From contig CAMNHM010000001.1 of assembly GCA_946539475.1 (NCBI GenBank), positions 1 through 64,000 on the forward strand: a stretch of 64,000 nucleotides of DNA, in the 5' to 3' direction. Positions 31,723 to 38,500 of this stretch are shown piece after piece; the stretch's first letter is position 1, and each line of letters opens with the position of its first letter. Origin of the DNA: an uncultured Prevotellaceae bacterium (GTDB taxonomy: Bacteria > Bacteroidota > Bacteroidia > Bacteroidales > Bacteroidaceae). The notes below the pieces were generated by a model that saw only the letters and a program-made list of their open reading frames with translations, searched no databases and had not been told where the DNA came from. Both the position numbers and the translations under genes were made by a program.

Positions 31723-34208
31723 GTTTCGATGGTAGCTACTTTTTTCTTGTACTTGCCTTGCGACACGCGCTCCAGCACCCCCAGTTCAACCCATCGCGAC
31801 AGCTGAGCACCTACACCACTATTTGAGATTCCCATGAGCCTGGCCACGTCCTTCGTGGAGAACGTCTCCGGCATCCGGTTGAACACCTCATTATTGGAAG
31901 TATTCCTCACCCTCGGCTTCACCTGCTCCGCAGCGTTGTCGTAGCTCTCCTGGAGCATGCGGCCGAAGAAGAGGTCCTGCCAGTAGATGACGGCGTCGTA
32001 CATCAGGCTGGCGAACTGCAGGTCGCTGTCGTCGATGGTCACCTCGCCCGTCTTCTGGTACTGCTCCCACTGGCGTCCGTAGATGCGAGGTATGGTGAAC
32101 CACGTGGCGTAGAACACGGCACGCTTGCGGAGGAAGTCGAGCACCTTGTCCGACGATGCCTCGGCCACCCACGTCATGTTCTCGCAGAGATTGTAGACGT
32201 GTTCTACGAGGGGCTTGATCTTCAGCTCGCCCTTCATGCTGTCGAAGCGGAATCCCCACTGCTTCAGCTGGCACTCCTTCTCGAAGTTGCGCGCCAGGCT
32301 GCCCATCTCGATCATCTTGAAGTTGCTGGGCATCATGCGGAAGAAGGCAATGCGCGAGCAGAGGCCGTCGTTGACGTTGCGCAGGTTGATCTTGCGCGAG
32401 AGCGACAGCGGCGTGCCGGTGCAGACGGAGTTGTAGTAGACGTTGTAGATGCCGTTGGCAGAGTCGAGGTTCTTGTAGTCGACGCCCGTCTCCTCGTTGT
32501 GGAAGGCCTTCAGCTCGATGTCGTGCTTGTCGATCCAGTTTCCGCCCTTCTGCGCGCTGGTCACGGCGTCGAGCTCGGAGTCAAACATGTAGAGGTGCAG
32601 CGGCATGTCCTCGCCGTCGACCTCCTCGTGGGCGTTGCGCATGCGGGTGAAGAAGACGCTGTTCGACGTCTTGCCCGTGCAGTAGCGCACCATGATCTCC
32701 GGCATCTTCAGCGGCTCGCCCTTGGCGGCCTTCGAGCTGTTCTGGCGCTCCTTCAGCTGCCGCTGGTAGTCTTCCTCGGCCTTGCGGCCCACGGCGTCGG
32801 CAGCCTTCATCGGGCTCATGATCATCTTATTGAGGTCTTCGACGAAGCTCTTGCCGTCGGCGGGCATGCCGATGATGTACACCTGCGGGTTCAGCCGCTG
32901 CTTGCGGCCCGTGAAGTGCTCATACCAGCAGCGCGACATCAGCGTGCAGAACATGGCACCGCTGGCGAAGACGGCGCCTATGCCGTTGCCCTCGCCCGCC
33001 ATCGAGCAGGCCAGGTCGTAGGGCGGCGTCAGCAGCGGCTTCAGCCGTGCCTCGTACTGAAGGTTGGCCGACGTGTCCCACATCGCGTCCCGCTGCGCCT
33101 TGCCGTCGCCCTTCTCGGCGGCGCCTACGTCGACGAGTATCTCCTGCAGCTTGCGCGGCGTGTACATCAGCATCTTATTCTGGCAGACGTCGCTGACGCA
33201 GCGCTCCACCTCCTGCGTGTCGCCCTCGCGCTCCATCTCCTGCACGAAGGGTGCCAGGCGGGCCCAGCGGGCGATGGTCTGCGGGTTGTCGTCGCAGAGG
33301 TAGCGCAGGTCGCTCGCCAGGCGCAGCAGCGCCATGTGGCGCTGCCCGCGCTTCGGCGTGATCTTCACCTCCAGCCAGCGGTCGACGATCTTCTGCGCGT
33401 CGACGCCGTTGAAGGTCAGCTCTGCGGCTCCAGCATCCGGGCCTGCCACTCCTCCACCGTCTCCCACAGGCTCAGCAGCTTCCGGAGCAGCCAGCTGGGG
33501 AGCTTGCTGACAGCCTTCAGCACTGCCATGAGCAGCATTAACACTAGCAGCAGGGGCAGCAGCAACAGCTCTGCTGCCACCAGCGCGGTATAGATCACCA
33601 TACGTCTTGTCGAATTCATCATCTTGATAGTCGAAGATTAAGTTGTTGATATAAAAGATGTCTTTCTCGCTGACGGCAAACGAGGTGCGGTCGGCATTCT
33701 TCACCGACGCGTCGGCCTCCATGCCGAGGATGCTGGCCACGTAGGCCTGCTGGGCGGCAATGTCGCCGCGGCGAGGGTCGGCCGTCGTCACCAGCCGCAG
33801 GCCGTCGCCCGAGGGCGTCTGCCCGGCATAGAGCAGGCAGAGCCGCTCCTTGTCGTCCATCATCCACTGCGGCACGCGGCCGAAGAGCTCGCGCGGCGTG
33901 GTGCCCTTGGCGCTGAGGTGGTCGAAGTCGTGCATGATGAGCCCCGTCAGGCGGGCGTACTGCTGCAGGCGGTAGGGCGCCAGCGGCCGGTGGCCGTTCT
34001 TGCCGCGGCTGGGCTCGAAGGTGGCCATGAAGGTGAAGGCCGGCAGGCTCTTCTTCAGGTTGGCATACTGGGTCGTCTCCCCCTTTGCCAGGGCTTCACG
34101 GCAGCGGGCAATCGTGTCGGCGACGCGCTCTGAGCGTGTCACTCCCCAGAAGAGGTCCCTCGTGCATGGACGAGTGGCTTCAGAAAAGATGAATTGGAGT
34201 CCAAACAT
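31719..34208 (-). CDS. BT4734-type primase fused to a DUF3987-like ATPase and winged helix
   Basis: An 829-residue multidomain replication protein. The N-terminal primase-like domain (about 40-200) has the acidic strand LIMHDFDHL (90-98) and the family motif TPSGDGLRLV (131-140). An Ala/Gly-rich linker (210-262) follows. The ATPase domain has P-loop GMPADGKS (447-454), a Walker B-like FDSELD (542-547), and further conserved parts to about 640. A winged-helix-like domain (about 782-815, FSTKDVARLMGISNSGVGAQLSRW) ends the protein. The layout is that of proteins encoded by integrated elements of Bacteroidales. Unlike the left locus, both domains are in one chain. The start overlaps the upstream gene by 70 bp, so a later start cannot be excluded. 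Confidence 0.75.
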   Translation of the reverse strand: MFGLQFIFSEATRPCTRDLFWGVTRSERVADTIARCREALAKGETTQYANLKKSLPAFTFMATFEPSRGKNGHRPLAPYRLQQYARLTGLIMHDFDHLSAKGTTPRELFGRVPQWMMDDKERLCLLYAGQTPSGDGLRLVTTADPRRGDIAAQQAYVASILGMEADASVKNADRTSFAVSEKDIFYINNLIFDYQDDEFDKTYGDLYRAGGSRAVAAAPAASVNAAHGSAEGCQQAPQLAAPEAAEPVGDGGGVAGPDAGAAELTFNGVDAQKIVDRWLEVKITPKRGQRHMALLRLASDLRYLCDDNPQTIARWARLAPFVQEMEREGDTQEVERCVSDVCQNKMLMYTPRKLQEILVDVGAAEKGDGKAQRDAMWDTSANLQYEARLKPLLTPPYDLACSMAGEGNGIGAVFASGAMFCTLMSRCWYEHFTGRKQRLNPQVYIIGMPADGKSFVEDLNKMIMSPMKAADAVGRKAEEDYQRQLKERQNSSKAAKGEPLKMPEIMVRYCTGKTSNSVFFTRMRNAHEEVDGEDMPLHLYMFDSELDAVTSAQKGGNWIDKHDIELKAFHNEETGVDYKNLDSANGIYNVYYNSVCTGTPLSLSRKINLRNVNDGLCSRIAFFRMMPSNFKMIEMGSLARNFEKECQLKQWGFRFDSMKGELKIKPLVEHVYNLCENMTWVAEASSDKVLDFLRKRAVFYATWFTIPRIYGRQWEQYQKTGEVTIDDSDLQFASLMYDAVIYWQDLFFGRMLQESYDNAAEQVKPRVRNTSNNEVFNRMPETFSTKDVARLMGISNSGVGAQLSRWVELGVLERVSQGKYKKKVATIET

Positions 34209-34636
34209 GTGCTTACCTTTGTCATGTTAGTGTAAAAGTTTTTTAGATAGTAGGGGTTCTCGCGCAGACCGATGGTCATGCGTATTTCGAGCTGGCCTTT
34301 CGCCTGGTTGACGGTCACTGAGCAACTGTCCGTGGCCATCAGTTTCCGACCCTTCAAAACGGGCTCCGCATGGTGGCCAGGCAGGGCTTTCAGGCACTTT
34401 TCGAGCTGGTCGCGCAGGTCGGCAGCTGGATCGACGGCGTCGGCGGGCACTTTCAGGTGGGCCACCAGCGAGCGGGTCTTTTCGCCTGTAGTCCGCATCA
34501 GCGCACCACCACCGCTCTTTTTCAGACTCTCATACTGGGGCTGCCCGGTGCCCTGAGGCGTGAAGAGCAGCCGGTCGTCGTCGTAGTACTCCATCGTACC
34601 ACGTATCTTCTTGGGTTTCTGTTTGTTGTCGTTCAT
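34139..34636 (-). CDS. Unknown protein upstream of the primase-helicase
   Basis: A 165-residue basic protein with no recognised family. The N-terminus is Lys-rich (NDNKQKPKKIRG). A helix (about 70-90) with LRDQLEKCLKAL and a beta-rich part with CSVTVNQAKGQLEIRMTIG follow. Its last 23 codons overlap the start of the primase-helicase gene in another frame. It lies next to the origin-like repeats at 34663-34822, so it is a candidate for binding them; this is inference from place only. Confidence 0.6.
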   Translation of the reverse strand: MNDNKQKPKKIRGTMEYYDDDRLLFTPQGTGQPQYESLKKSGGGALMRTTGEKTRSLVAHLKVPADAVDPAADLRDQLEKCLKALPGHHAEPVLKGRKLMATDSCSVTVNQAKGQLEIRMTIGLRENPYYLKNFYTNMTKVSTCLDSNSSFLKPLVHARGTSSGE

Positions 34637-34662
34637 GTTTTTGATATTTTTTTATGTTACGA

Positions 34663-34822
34663 ATTACTCGTTTACTCGTTTACTCTTTTACTCGATAAGC
34701 CTTATTTCTATAAGAATTTTTCATACTGTATTTTTATTATATTATATATTATATATAATATATAATATAATAATGGTTCAGTAACCCTTAACGAGTAAAC
34801 GAGTAAAGAGTAAACGAGTAAA
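34663..34822. repeat. Origin-like inverted octamer repeats around a 40-bp palindrome
   Basis: Four TTTACTCG-type octamers (34663-34694) face four CGAGTAAA-type units in inverse order (34792-34822). Between them stands a perfect 40-bp A/T palindrome at 34734-34773. The gap lies between the primase-helicase operon and the amidase gene and contains no gene. Iterons next to an A/T-rich unwinding site are typical of replication origins; the link here is inference. Confidence 0.75.
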
Positions 34823-34824
34823 AA

Positions 34825-35274
34825 TCATAGTCCTATGCTTTGTAACCATTTTTTCACGTCGAAGCCAGGGCAGGCCTTATTGGCGAACTCGCGGTGGCCG
34901 TGGATGGTGGCCTCGGGGTAGCACATTTTCAGCAGCCTCACCAAGTTCTCCATAGACTTGCGCTGGTCAGGCGTCCGCGTGTCGTCCCACACGTAGCCCT
35001 TCCGCGTGTTGGGAGCCAGCCGCCTGCCGCCGACGTAGCAGATGCCGATGGAGTGCTTGTTGTGCCCCAGGCAGTGAGCCCCCGGTTTCGAGAGTGGCCG
35101 ACCTTCCTCGATGGTGCCGTCGAGGCGAATGACGTAGTGGTAGCCGATGTCGCTGAAGCCCCGCCCGCCTTTCTCCTTAGGCGTCGTGTGCCAGGTGCGG
35201 ATATCCTCGGCGCTGAAGTCGCGTCCCTCCTGCGTGTCTGAGCAGTGGATGATGACTTCATTGATCTTTCTCAT
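34825..35274 (-). CDS. N-acetylmuramoyl-L-alanine amidase, endolysin-like
   Basis: A 149-residue amidase of the Amidase_2 (T7 lysozyme-like) family that cuts the bond between muramic acid and L-alanine. Zinc ligands are seen as His11 (VIIHCSDT), His near 120 (IHGHREF) and Cys near 133 (KACPGFD), with the catalytic Tyr in IGYHYVI. There is no signal peptide, so export would need a holin or other route, as for phage enzymes. Such amidases are frequent neighbours of HU-like and VirE-type genes in Bacteroidales. Its start overlaps the upstream stop as ATGA. Confidence 0.92.
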   Translation of the reverse strand: MRKINEVIIHCSDTQEGRDFSAEDIRTWHTTPKEKGGRGFSDIGYHYVIRLDGTIEEGRPLSKPGAHCLGHNKHSIGICYVGGRRLAPNTRKGYVWDDTRTPDQRKSMENLVRLLKMCYPEATIHGHREFANKACPGFDVKKWLQSIGL

Positions 35275-35609
35275 GCTTTTCCGTAGGTTTTGATCATTTC
35301 ATCAACAAAGGGATTTCTGCTCAGCACGGTGAACGCCTTGATGCGGATGTTGGTGCCCACGCCCTGCCTGCCGTCGCGGGTGTTGAACTCGCGGTACGAC
35401 AGCTCAATGTCGGCGCTGATGACCGACTCGACCAGGCATCTTTCGAGGAGCTCGTCGGCCGTCTCGCCGAAGGCCTCGGCAAAGAACTCGGCCCCGCCGG
35501 CGTTGAGTAATACGCCCTGCACGGTGCGCTTGGCGCTCTCGCCGTTCATGCGCGTCACTTCGACCTCGCGCGTTTCGTAGAATTTCGAGATACTGCATGT
35601 AACAATCAT
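35271..35609 (-). CDS. Small unknown protein coupled to the amidase
   Basis: A 112-residue protein with no certain family. The pattern of strands (MIVTCSISKFYETREVEV, IELSYREFNTRDG, TNIRIKAFTVLSRNPF) could be an OB fold like single-strand binding proteins, but this is only a resemblance. Its stop overlaps the amidase start as ATGA. A -7 element TACCTTTG lies upstream at 35725-35718, without a clear -33 box. Confidence 0.6.
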   Translation of the reverse strand: MIVTCSISKFYETREVEVTRMNGESAKRTVQGVLLNAGGAEFFAEAFGETADELLERCLVESVISADIELSYREFNTRDGRQGVGTNIRIKAFTVLSRNPFVDEMIKTYGKA

Positions 35610-35730
35610 AGTGGTGTTCCTTTCTTTTTTTTGTTTTTGATGAGTGAGGGCGGCTGATCATTGTTTGAGCGCTCGTGCCTTTGCCTGCCGCCGCCCGTGT
35701 TGGGCAGGAAGACACCACAAAGGTAGGCAC

Positions 35731-35759
35731 AAAAAAAAGCATCCCGCTGCAGTGCAGCG
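35731..35759 (-). terminator. Terminator of the gene at 35829
   Basis: The perfect palindrome CGCTGCAGTGCAGCG (35745-35759) is followed on the minus strand, after 6 nt, by eight T residues (35738-35731). Confidence 0.65.
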
Positions 35760-35791
35760 AAATGCTAATGAAATGCTAATGAAATGCTAAG
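35759..35791. repeat. Three 11-bp direct repeats
   Basis: Three consecutive GAAATGCTAAT/G units, with two looser ATGCTAAC-like copies at about 35815-35832 inside the end of the next gene. One turn of the helix per unit suggests a protein-binding array. Confidence 0.75.
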
Positions 35792-35828
35792 GAACGGATG
35801 GAATCCTTGGCAAAATGCTAACTGCCTG

Positions 35829-36353
35829 CTAACCGATGGGCATATCGGGGTCGTCGCTTTCACGCACCCTCTCCAGCTCGCGGTCCAGGGCCTCGGCCAC
35901 GCTCCGCAGCTGCAGGTAGGCGGTGCGGTCGTTGGTGCTGTACTTCACCTTGTCGGGGTATCTGACATCCTCACCGATGAACGACAGCGTAGAGTAAGGC
36001 CGTATGTTGTTGTATTCGCATTTGAACTCCAGGTCGTCGGGTAGTGGCAGCTGTCCGACACGCTCGCAGAATTCCTGAGCCTTCAGTGGGAACCCGCACT
36101 TGAAGTGCAGCAGCCACAGCCCGCCGGCCCATTTCCATTTCGTGTCGATTGCCTTCCCCTTGCCGTTGATGTTGGCCAGTGCCCGCGCTATCTGCTCGTC
36201 GCTGTAGACGATTCTCTCGCTGGCAGCCGAGTGCTCGCGCGGACTCTGCTCGTTGATACTGCCGTTGATGACGAGGTTTTTGATTTGTGCACCGTCGAAG
36301 AAGTTCACGATGCGCCCCACACGAAGGGTCCTTTCGTTTTCTAGTAGTTTCAT
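35829..36353 (-). CDS. Unknown protein of the right accessory locus
   Basis: A 174-residue protein of no family I know. The first 40 residues look like a strand-rich domain (RVGRIVNFFDGAQIKNLVING). Residues 50-100 are a mixed domain with KWKWAGGLWLLHFKCGF, which could be a small winged-helix or Myb-like unit. The C-terminus is helical and acidic. It is the first gene of the primase/amidase set and is followed by its own terminator. Confidence 0.6.
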   Translation of the reverse strand: MKLLENERTLRVGRIVNFFDGAQIKNLVINGSINEQSPREHSAASERIVYSDEQIARALANINGKGKAIDTKWKWAGGLWLLHFKCGFPLKAQEFCERVGQLPLPDDLEFKCEYNNIRPYSTLSFIGEDVRYPDKVKYSTNDRTAYLQLRSVAEALDRELERVRESDDPDMPIG

Positions 36354-36401
36354 GATGTTTGTTTAAATGGTAAGTTATTAATGTTAATGGCAGTCAAAAG
36401 G

Positions 36402-36570
36402 AGAGCAGGCACTATTAGTCACAGCATGACTTTTAGACCGCTAAGTACTTGACGAATGCTGAAACTGCCAATGCCCACGTCTCCATGACGTGAGCTGTGG
36501 CAGACAATCTACTCGTCTTGTACTTATTGATTAGCGGTCTTAAAGTCTACGAGAAAGCTGTCTGTGCTCT
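36402..36570. ncRNA. Long fold-back element, possible structured RNA
   Basis: A 169-bp stretch whose ends (AGAGCA and TGCTCT) and inner arms are inverse copies. The clearest arm is ACTTTTAGACCGCTAA (36429-36444) against its near-perfect complement at 36531-36546, continued by AGTACTTGACGA against TCGTCTTGTACTT. The tip is CACGTC-TCCAT-GACGTG. No frame is coding. It could be a structured RNA, a MITE-like element or a DNA recombination hairpin. It ends exactly where the hsdR-flank repeat begins. Confidence 0.45.
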
Positions 36571-36712
36571 ATTTTTATTTCCTCAATGTTCGCAATGCAA
36601 AATTACTACTTTTCCGGCAATCCTCCAAGGATTTGCCCGTTTTTTTAATCATCGGTGATGTTCAGGTGGTCAATCGTGCCGTGAAAATGATTCTCGATGG
36701 TGACGTTCACGG
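36569..36712. repeat. Copy 1 of the 144-bp hsdR 3'-end repeat
   Basis: This segment matches 40040-40183 with few differences. It covers the last codons of hsdR (encoding IENHFHGTIDHLNITD), a GGCAATCC/GGATTTGCC hairpin and the A/T-rich flank. Confidence 0.9.
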
Positions 36713-36981
36713 TCTGCTCCGTGGTGCCCAGGAACTTCTTCAGGAAGACCTTCAGGCGACTGATCACCGTCTGTTTCCAGCTGCCGCCGCAGGTTCGCCA
36801 GCAGGCTGGCCTCGTCCTTCACGCTCCGGGCATAGTCGTAGCCCTGGCTCATCAGCTGCTGGATGAAGTCACGCTCCAGCGCAGCCTCGCTCTGGTAGCC
36901 CTCCGCAGCACGGGGCGGCACCTCGTAGTGCGCCATCACCGTCTGGTCATCCTGCTCAATGATGATTTTGTAGTCGTCCAT
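36645..36981 (-). pseudogene. hsdR remnant: 5' and 3' ends joined, middle lost
   Basis: The first about 70 codons (MDDYKIIIEQDDQTVMAHYE onward to LLANLRRQLE) are the N-terminus of a type I restriction endonuclease of a lineage different from the intact HsdR in this window. They are joined, in a shifted frame, to the last about 40 codons, which end ENHFHGTIDHLNITDD and match the C-terminus of the intact HsdR. Some 2.3 kb of coding sequence is missing. It is the terminal piece of the fragment array and cannot encode an active enzyme. Confidence 0.85.
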
Positions 36982-37001
36982 ATTATTTTTTTGTAATTTA
37001 C

Positions 37002-37031
37002 TTGTTATTTCAGAAATTATGTTTAACTTTG
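37002..37031 (+). promoter_or_regulatory. Promoter of the toxin-antitoxin pair
   Basis: TTG (37002-37004), a 19-bp spacer and TAACTTTG (37024-37031) match the consensus, 22 bp before the antitoxin start. Confidence 0.75.
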
Positions 37032-37052
37032 CAGCGAAATTAAACATTTGAA

Positions 37053-37298
37053 ATGATGACAGCAGTACAACTCAACGCAATGAACACCGAACTATGGCAG
37101 AGCATTGGAGCCATAGCCGACAGTGAGCCGCTGATGAAGCGTCTGACCCGATATGCCAAGAAATTAGCGAAAGAGAAGCATGACCCTACGCTCATGACGA
37201 AGGAAGAATTTTTTGCAAAGATAGAGCGTGCAGAAGAACAACCGGGCAAGCGTTTTGCAACTGTTGAAGAACTCGACAAGTACATCCGCAGTCTATGA
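37053..37298 (+). CDS. Antitoxin of a YoeB-type toxin-antitoxin module
   Basis: An 81-residue small protein directly before a YoeB-like toxin gene; the 4-bp overlap (ATGA) is standard for such pairs. The N-terminal 50 residues are helical, and the C-terminal part (TKEEFFAKIERAEEQPGKRF) would wrap around the toxin. The antitoxin binds and silences the toxin and usually represses the operon. It does not show a clear Phd/YefM signature, so the family is left open. A second ATG at 37056 is equally possible. Confidence 0.8.
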   Translation: MMTAVQLNAMNTELWQSIGAIADSEPLMKRLTRYAKKLAKEKHDPTLMTKEEFFAKIERAEEQPGKRFATVEELDKYIRSL

Positions 37299-37573
37299 GC
37301 AAATACACGGTCATCATCAAGGAAGAAGCACTGACCGACTTGAGAAAACTTCTTAAATATGAGCCTAAGGCTTACAATAAGGCTCTGAGGTTTATCGGCG
37401 AGCTTTACGACCATCCTAAGACAGGGCAGGGTCACCCTGAGCCACTGAAGGGGAAGCCCGAAGGGCGATGGAGCCGCGAAATCACAAGAAAGCATAGACT
37501 TATCTACAGCATTTTTGAAACAGAAGTCCATGTCGACGTGCTTGCTGCCTATGGCCATTATGATGACAAGTGA
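37295..37573 (+). CDS. YoeB/Txe-family mRNA interferase toxin
   Basis: A 92-residue toxin of the Txe/YoeB or RelE-like family that cuts mRNA on the ribosome. Typical features are the KPEGRWSREITRKHRLIYSI core and a C-terminal AAYGHYDD, which carries aromatic and His residues that in YoeB act in catalysis. It is the only gene pair in the fragment array on the plus strand. It sits between an hsdS 3' fragment and an hsdR remnant, so it appears to have been inserted as cargo in a restriction locus. Confidence 0.88.
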   Translation: MSKYTVIIKEEALTDLRKLLKYEPKAYNKALRFIGELYDHPKTGQGHPEPLKGKPEGRWSREITRKHRLIYSIFETEVHVDVLAAYGHYDDK

Positions 37574-37581
37574 TTTCATTC

Positions 37582-37744
37582 TTATTCAAACGTCAATAGC
37601 TTATTCCTGTAGTACTCATATTGCTTCTCACGCTGAGACAGCTGAGATTCTAAGTTCGTGATAGAGGACTCGGAGCGGCACCTCGTAGTGCGCCATCACC
37701 GTCTGGTGATCCTGCTCAATGATTATCTTGTAGTCGTCGGTCAT
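37582..37744 (-). pseudogene. Junction of an hsdR 5' fragment and an hsdS 3' fragment (module 2/3)
   Basis: The minus strand opens with 24 codons of an HsdR N-terminus (MTDDYKIIIEQDHQTVMAHY onward). At about 37672 it switches, out of frame, to the last about 28 codons of an HsdS (SSITNLESQLSQREKQYEYY onward, ending in TFE and a stop at 37582). The HsdR part starts 3 bp after the stop of the GIY-YIG gene. Confidence 0.85.
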
Positions 37745-37746
37745 GG

Positions 37747-38403
37747 TTATTTCTCTTTCTCCAATCTTAATTCCCATAGCGTTTTTCCCCCGTAGGAAAA
37801 ATATTTCGGTCCTTGATACGATTCACTTTTATTATGCATGTCCTCAGGGAGAAAAGTGCCACAGAAAGCTGAAAGACTCCATATACGCCCCTCATGCTCC
37901 ACTTTGTTCTTACCAGCCACCTTTACCTCTATGCCGAGGGCATCAAAAATGACTGTATCGCCAATCTTTAAATCAACCATACTAAAGTCGAACGGAGGCC
38001 GCTGATGCTTCTCTTCTTTCTTCGTCTCCTTCGCTGGCTCTAATTCAGGATACAGCTGGCGAGGCTTGCCGTCTTCATACTTCATGACGACGGCATCGTC
38101 GATGGCAAGCGCCTGGTCTAGTAGGATGTCCAAAGCCTGTTCAGGCCCGACATTGAAGAACTCCCGATTCTGGCGAATGCGTAAGTCGGTCAAACGGTCT
38201 ATCTGCTTGTGGATGATACGCTCTACTGCGGCATATTTCTCAGTTTGTATGGTCGCATAGATGTCAAAGGGTAAGGGCACAGCCGTGTTGTCCAACTCCT
38301 TACTACGTATGTCTACAGGGCGAGAACTCTTGCCTATCTTTACCCAGTCGTCGCGGAAGCTCTTGTTGGTCAAGATATATACATAGCCTTTTTCTTTTTC
38401 CAT
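37747..38403 (-). CDS. GIY-YIG nuclease-family protein (cargo of the fragment array)
   Basis: A 218-residue protein. The N-terminal GIY-YIG/T5orf172-like domain shows GYVYIL (6-11), WVKIGKS (about 21-27), the Arg in DIRSKEL, a Glu in AAVERIIHKQ and an Asn in REFFNV, so the metal-dependent nuclease site seems intact. The C-terminal half (about 140-218) is a small mixed domain with IGDTVIFDALGIEVKV and ends in LWELRLEKEK. The start at 38403 is chosen; a TTG start 9 bp upstream is possible. It lies one base after an hsdS-type stop codon and is followed by an hsdR-type start, the slot pattern of the array. Confidence 0.8.
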   Translation of the reverse strand: MEKEKGYVYILTNKSFRDDWVKIGKSSRPVDIRSKELDNTAVPLPFDIYATIQTEKYAAVERIIHKQIDRLTDLRIRQNREFFNVGPEQALDILLDQALAIDDAVVMKYEDGKPRQLYPELEPAKETKKEEKHQRPPFDFSMVDLKIGDTVIFDALGIEVKVAGKNKVEHEGRIWSLSAFCGTFLPEDMHNKSESYQGPKYFSYGGKTLWELRLEKEK

Positions 38404-38404
38404 A

Positions 38405-38500
38405 TCATTCAAATGTTAGAAGTTTATTCCTGTAATACTCGTATTGCGCCATCATCGTCTGGTGATCCTGCTCAATGATGAGTATATAGTCGTCGCTCAT
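38405..38500 (-). pseudogene. 31-codon in-frame hsdR::hsdS chimera (module 1/2 junction)
   Basis: This small open frame fuses 18 codons of an HsdR N-terminus (MSDDYILIIEQDHQTMMA) in frame to the last 13 codons of an HsdS (QYEYYRNKLLTFE). The crossover lies at the shared TACGAG coding for Tyr-Glu in both parents. Its ATG overlaps the stop of the lipoprotein gene (TAATG), and the GIY-YIG start lies one base after its stop. It is probably a by-product of recombination, although it is translatable. Confidence 0.85.

Noticed and set aside
33416..33622. 68-residue Leu-rich membrane-like frame inside the primase-helicase gene
   Set aside because: It is the shifted reading of the Ala-rich linker (GCT/GCN runs read as CTG/CNG give Leu), so a hydrophobic frame is expected by composition alone.
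36402..36570. Invertible promoter of the Bacteroidales phase-variation type
   Set aside because: The inverted arms are there, but no TAnnTTTG promoter element lies between them in either direction and no recombinase gene is near.
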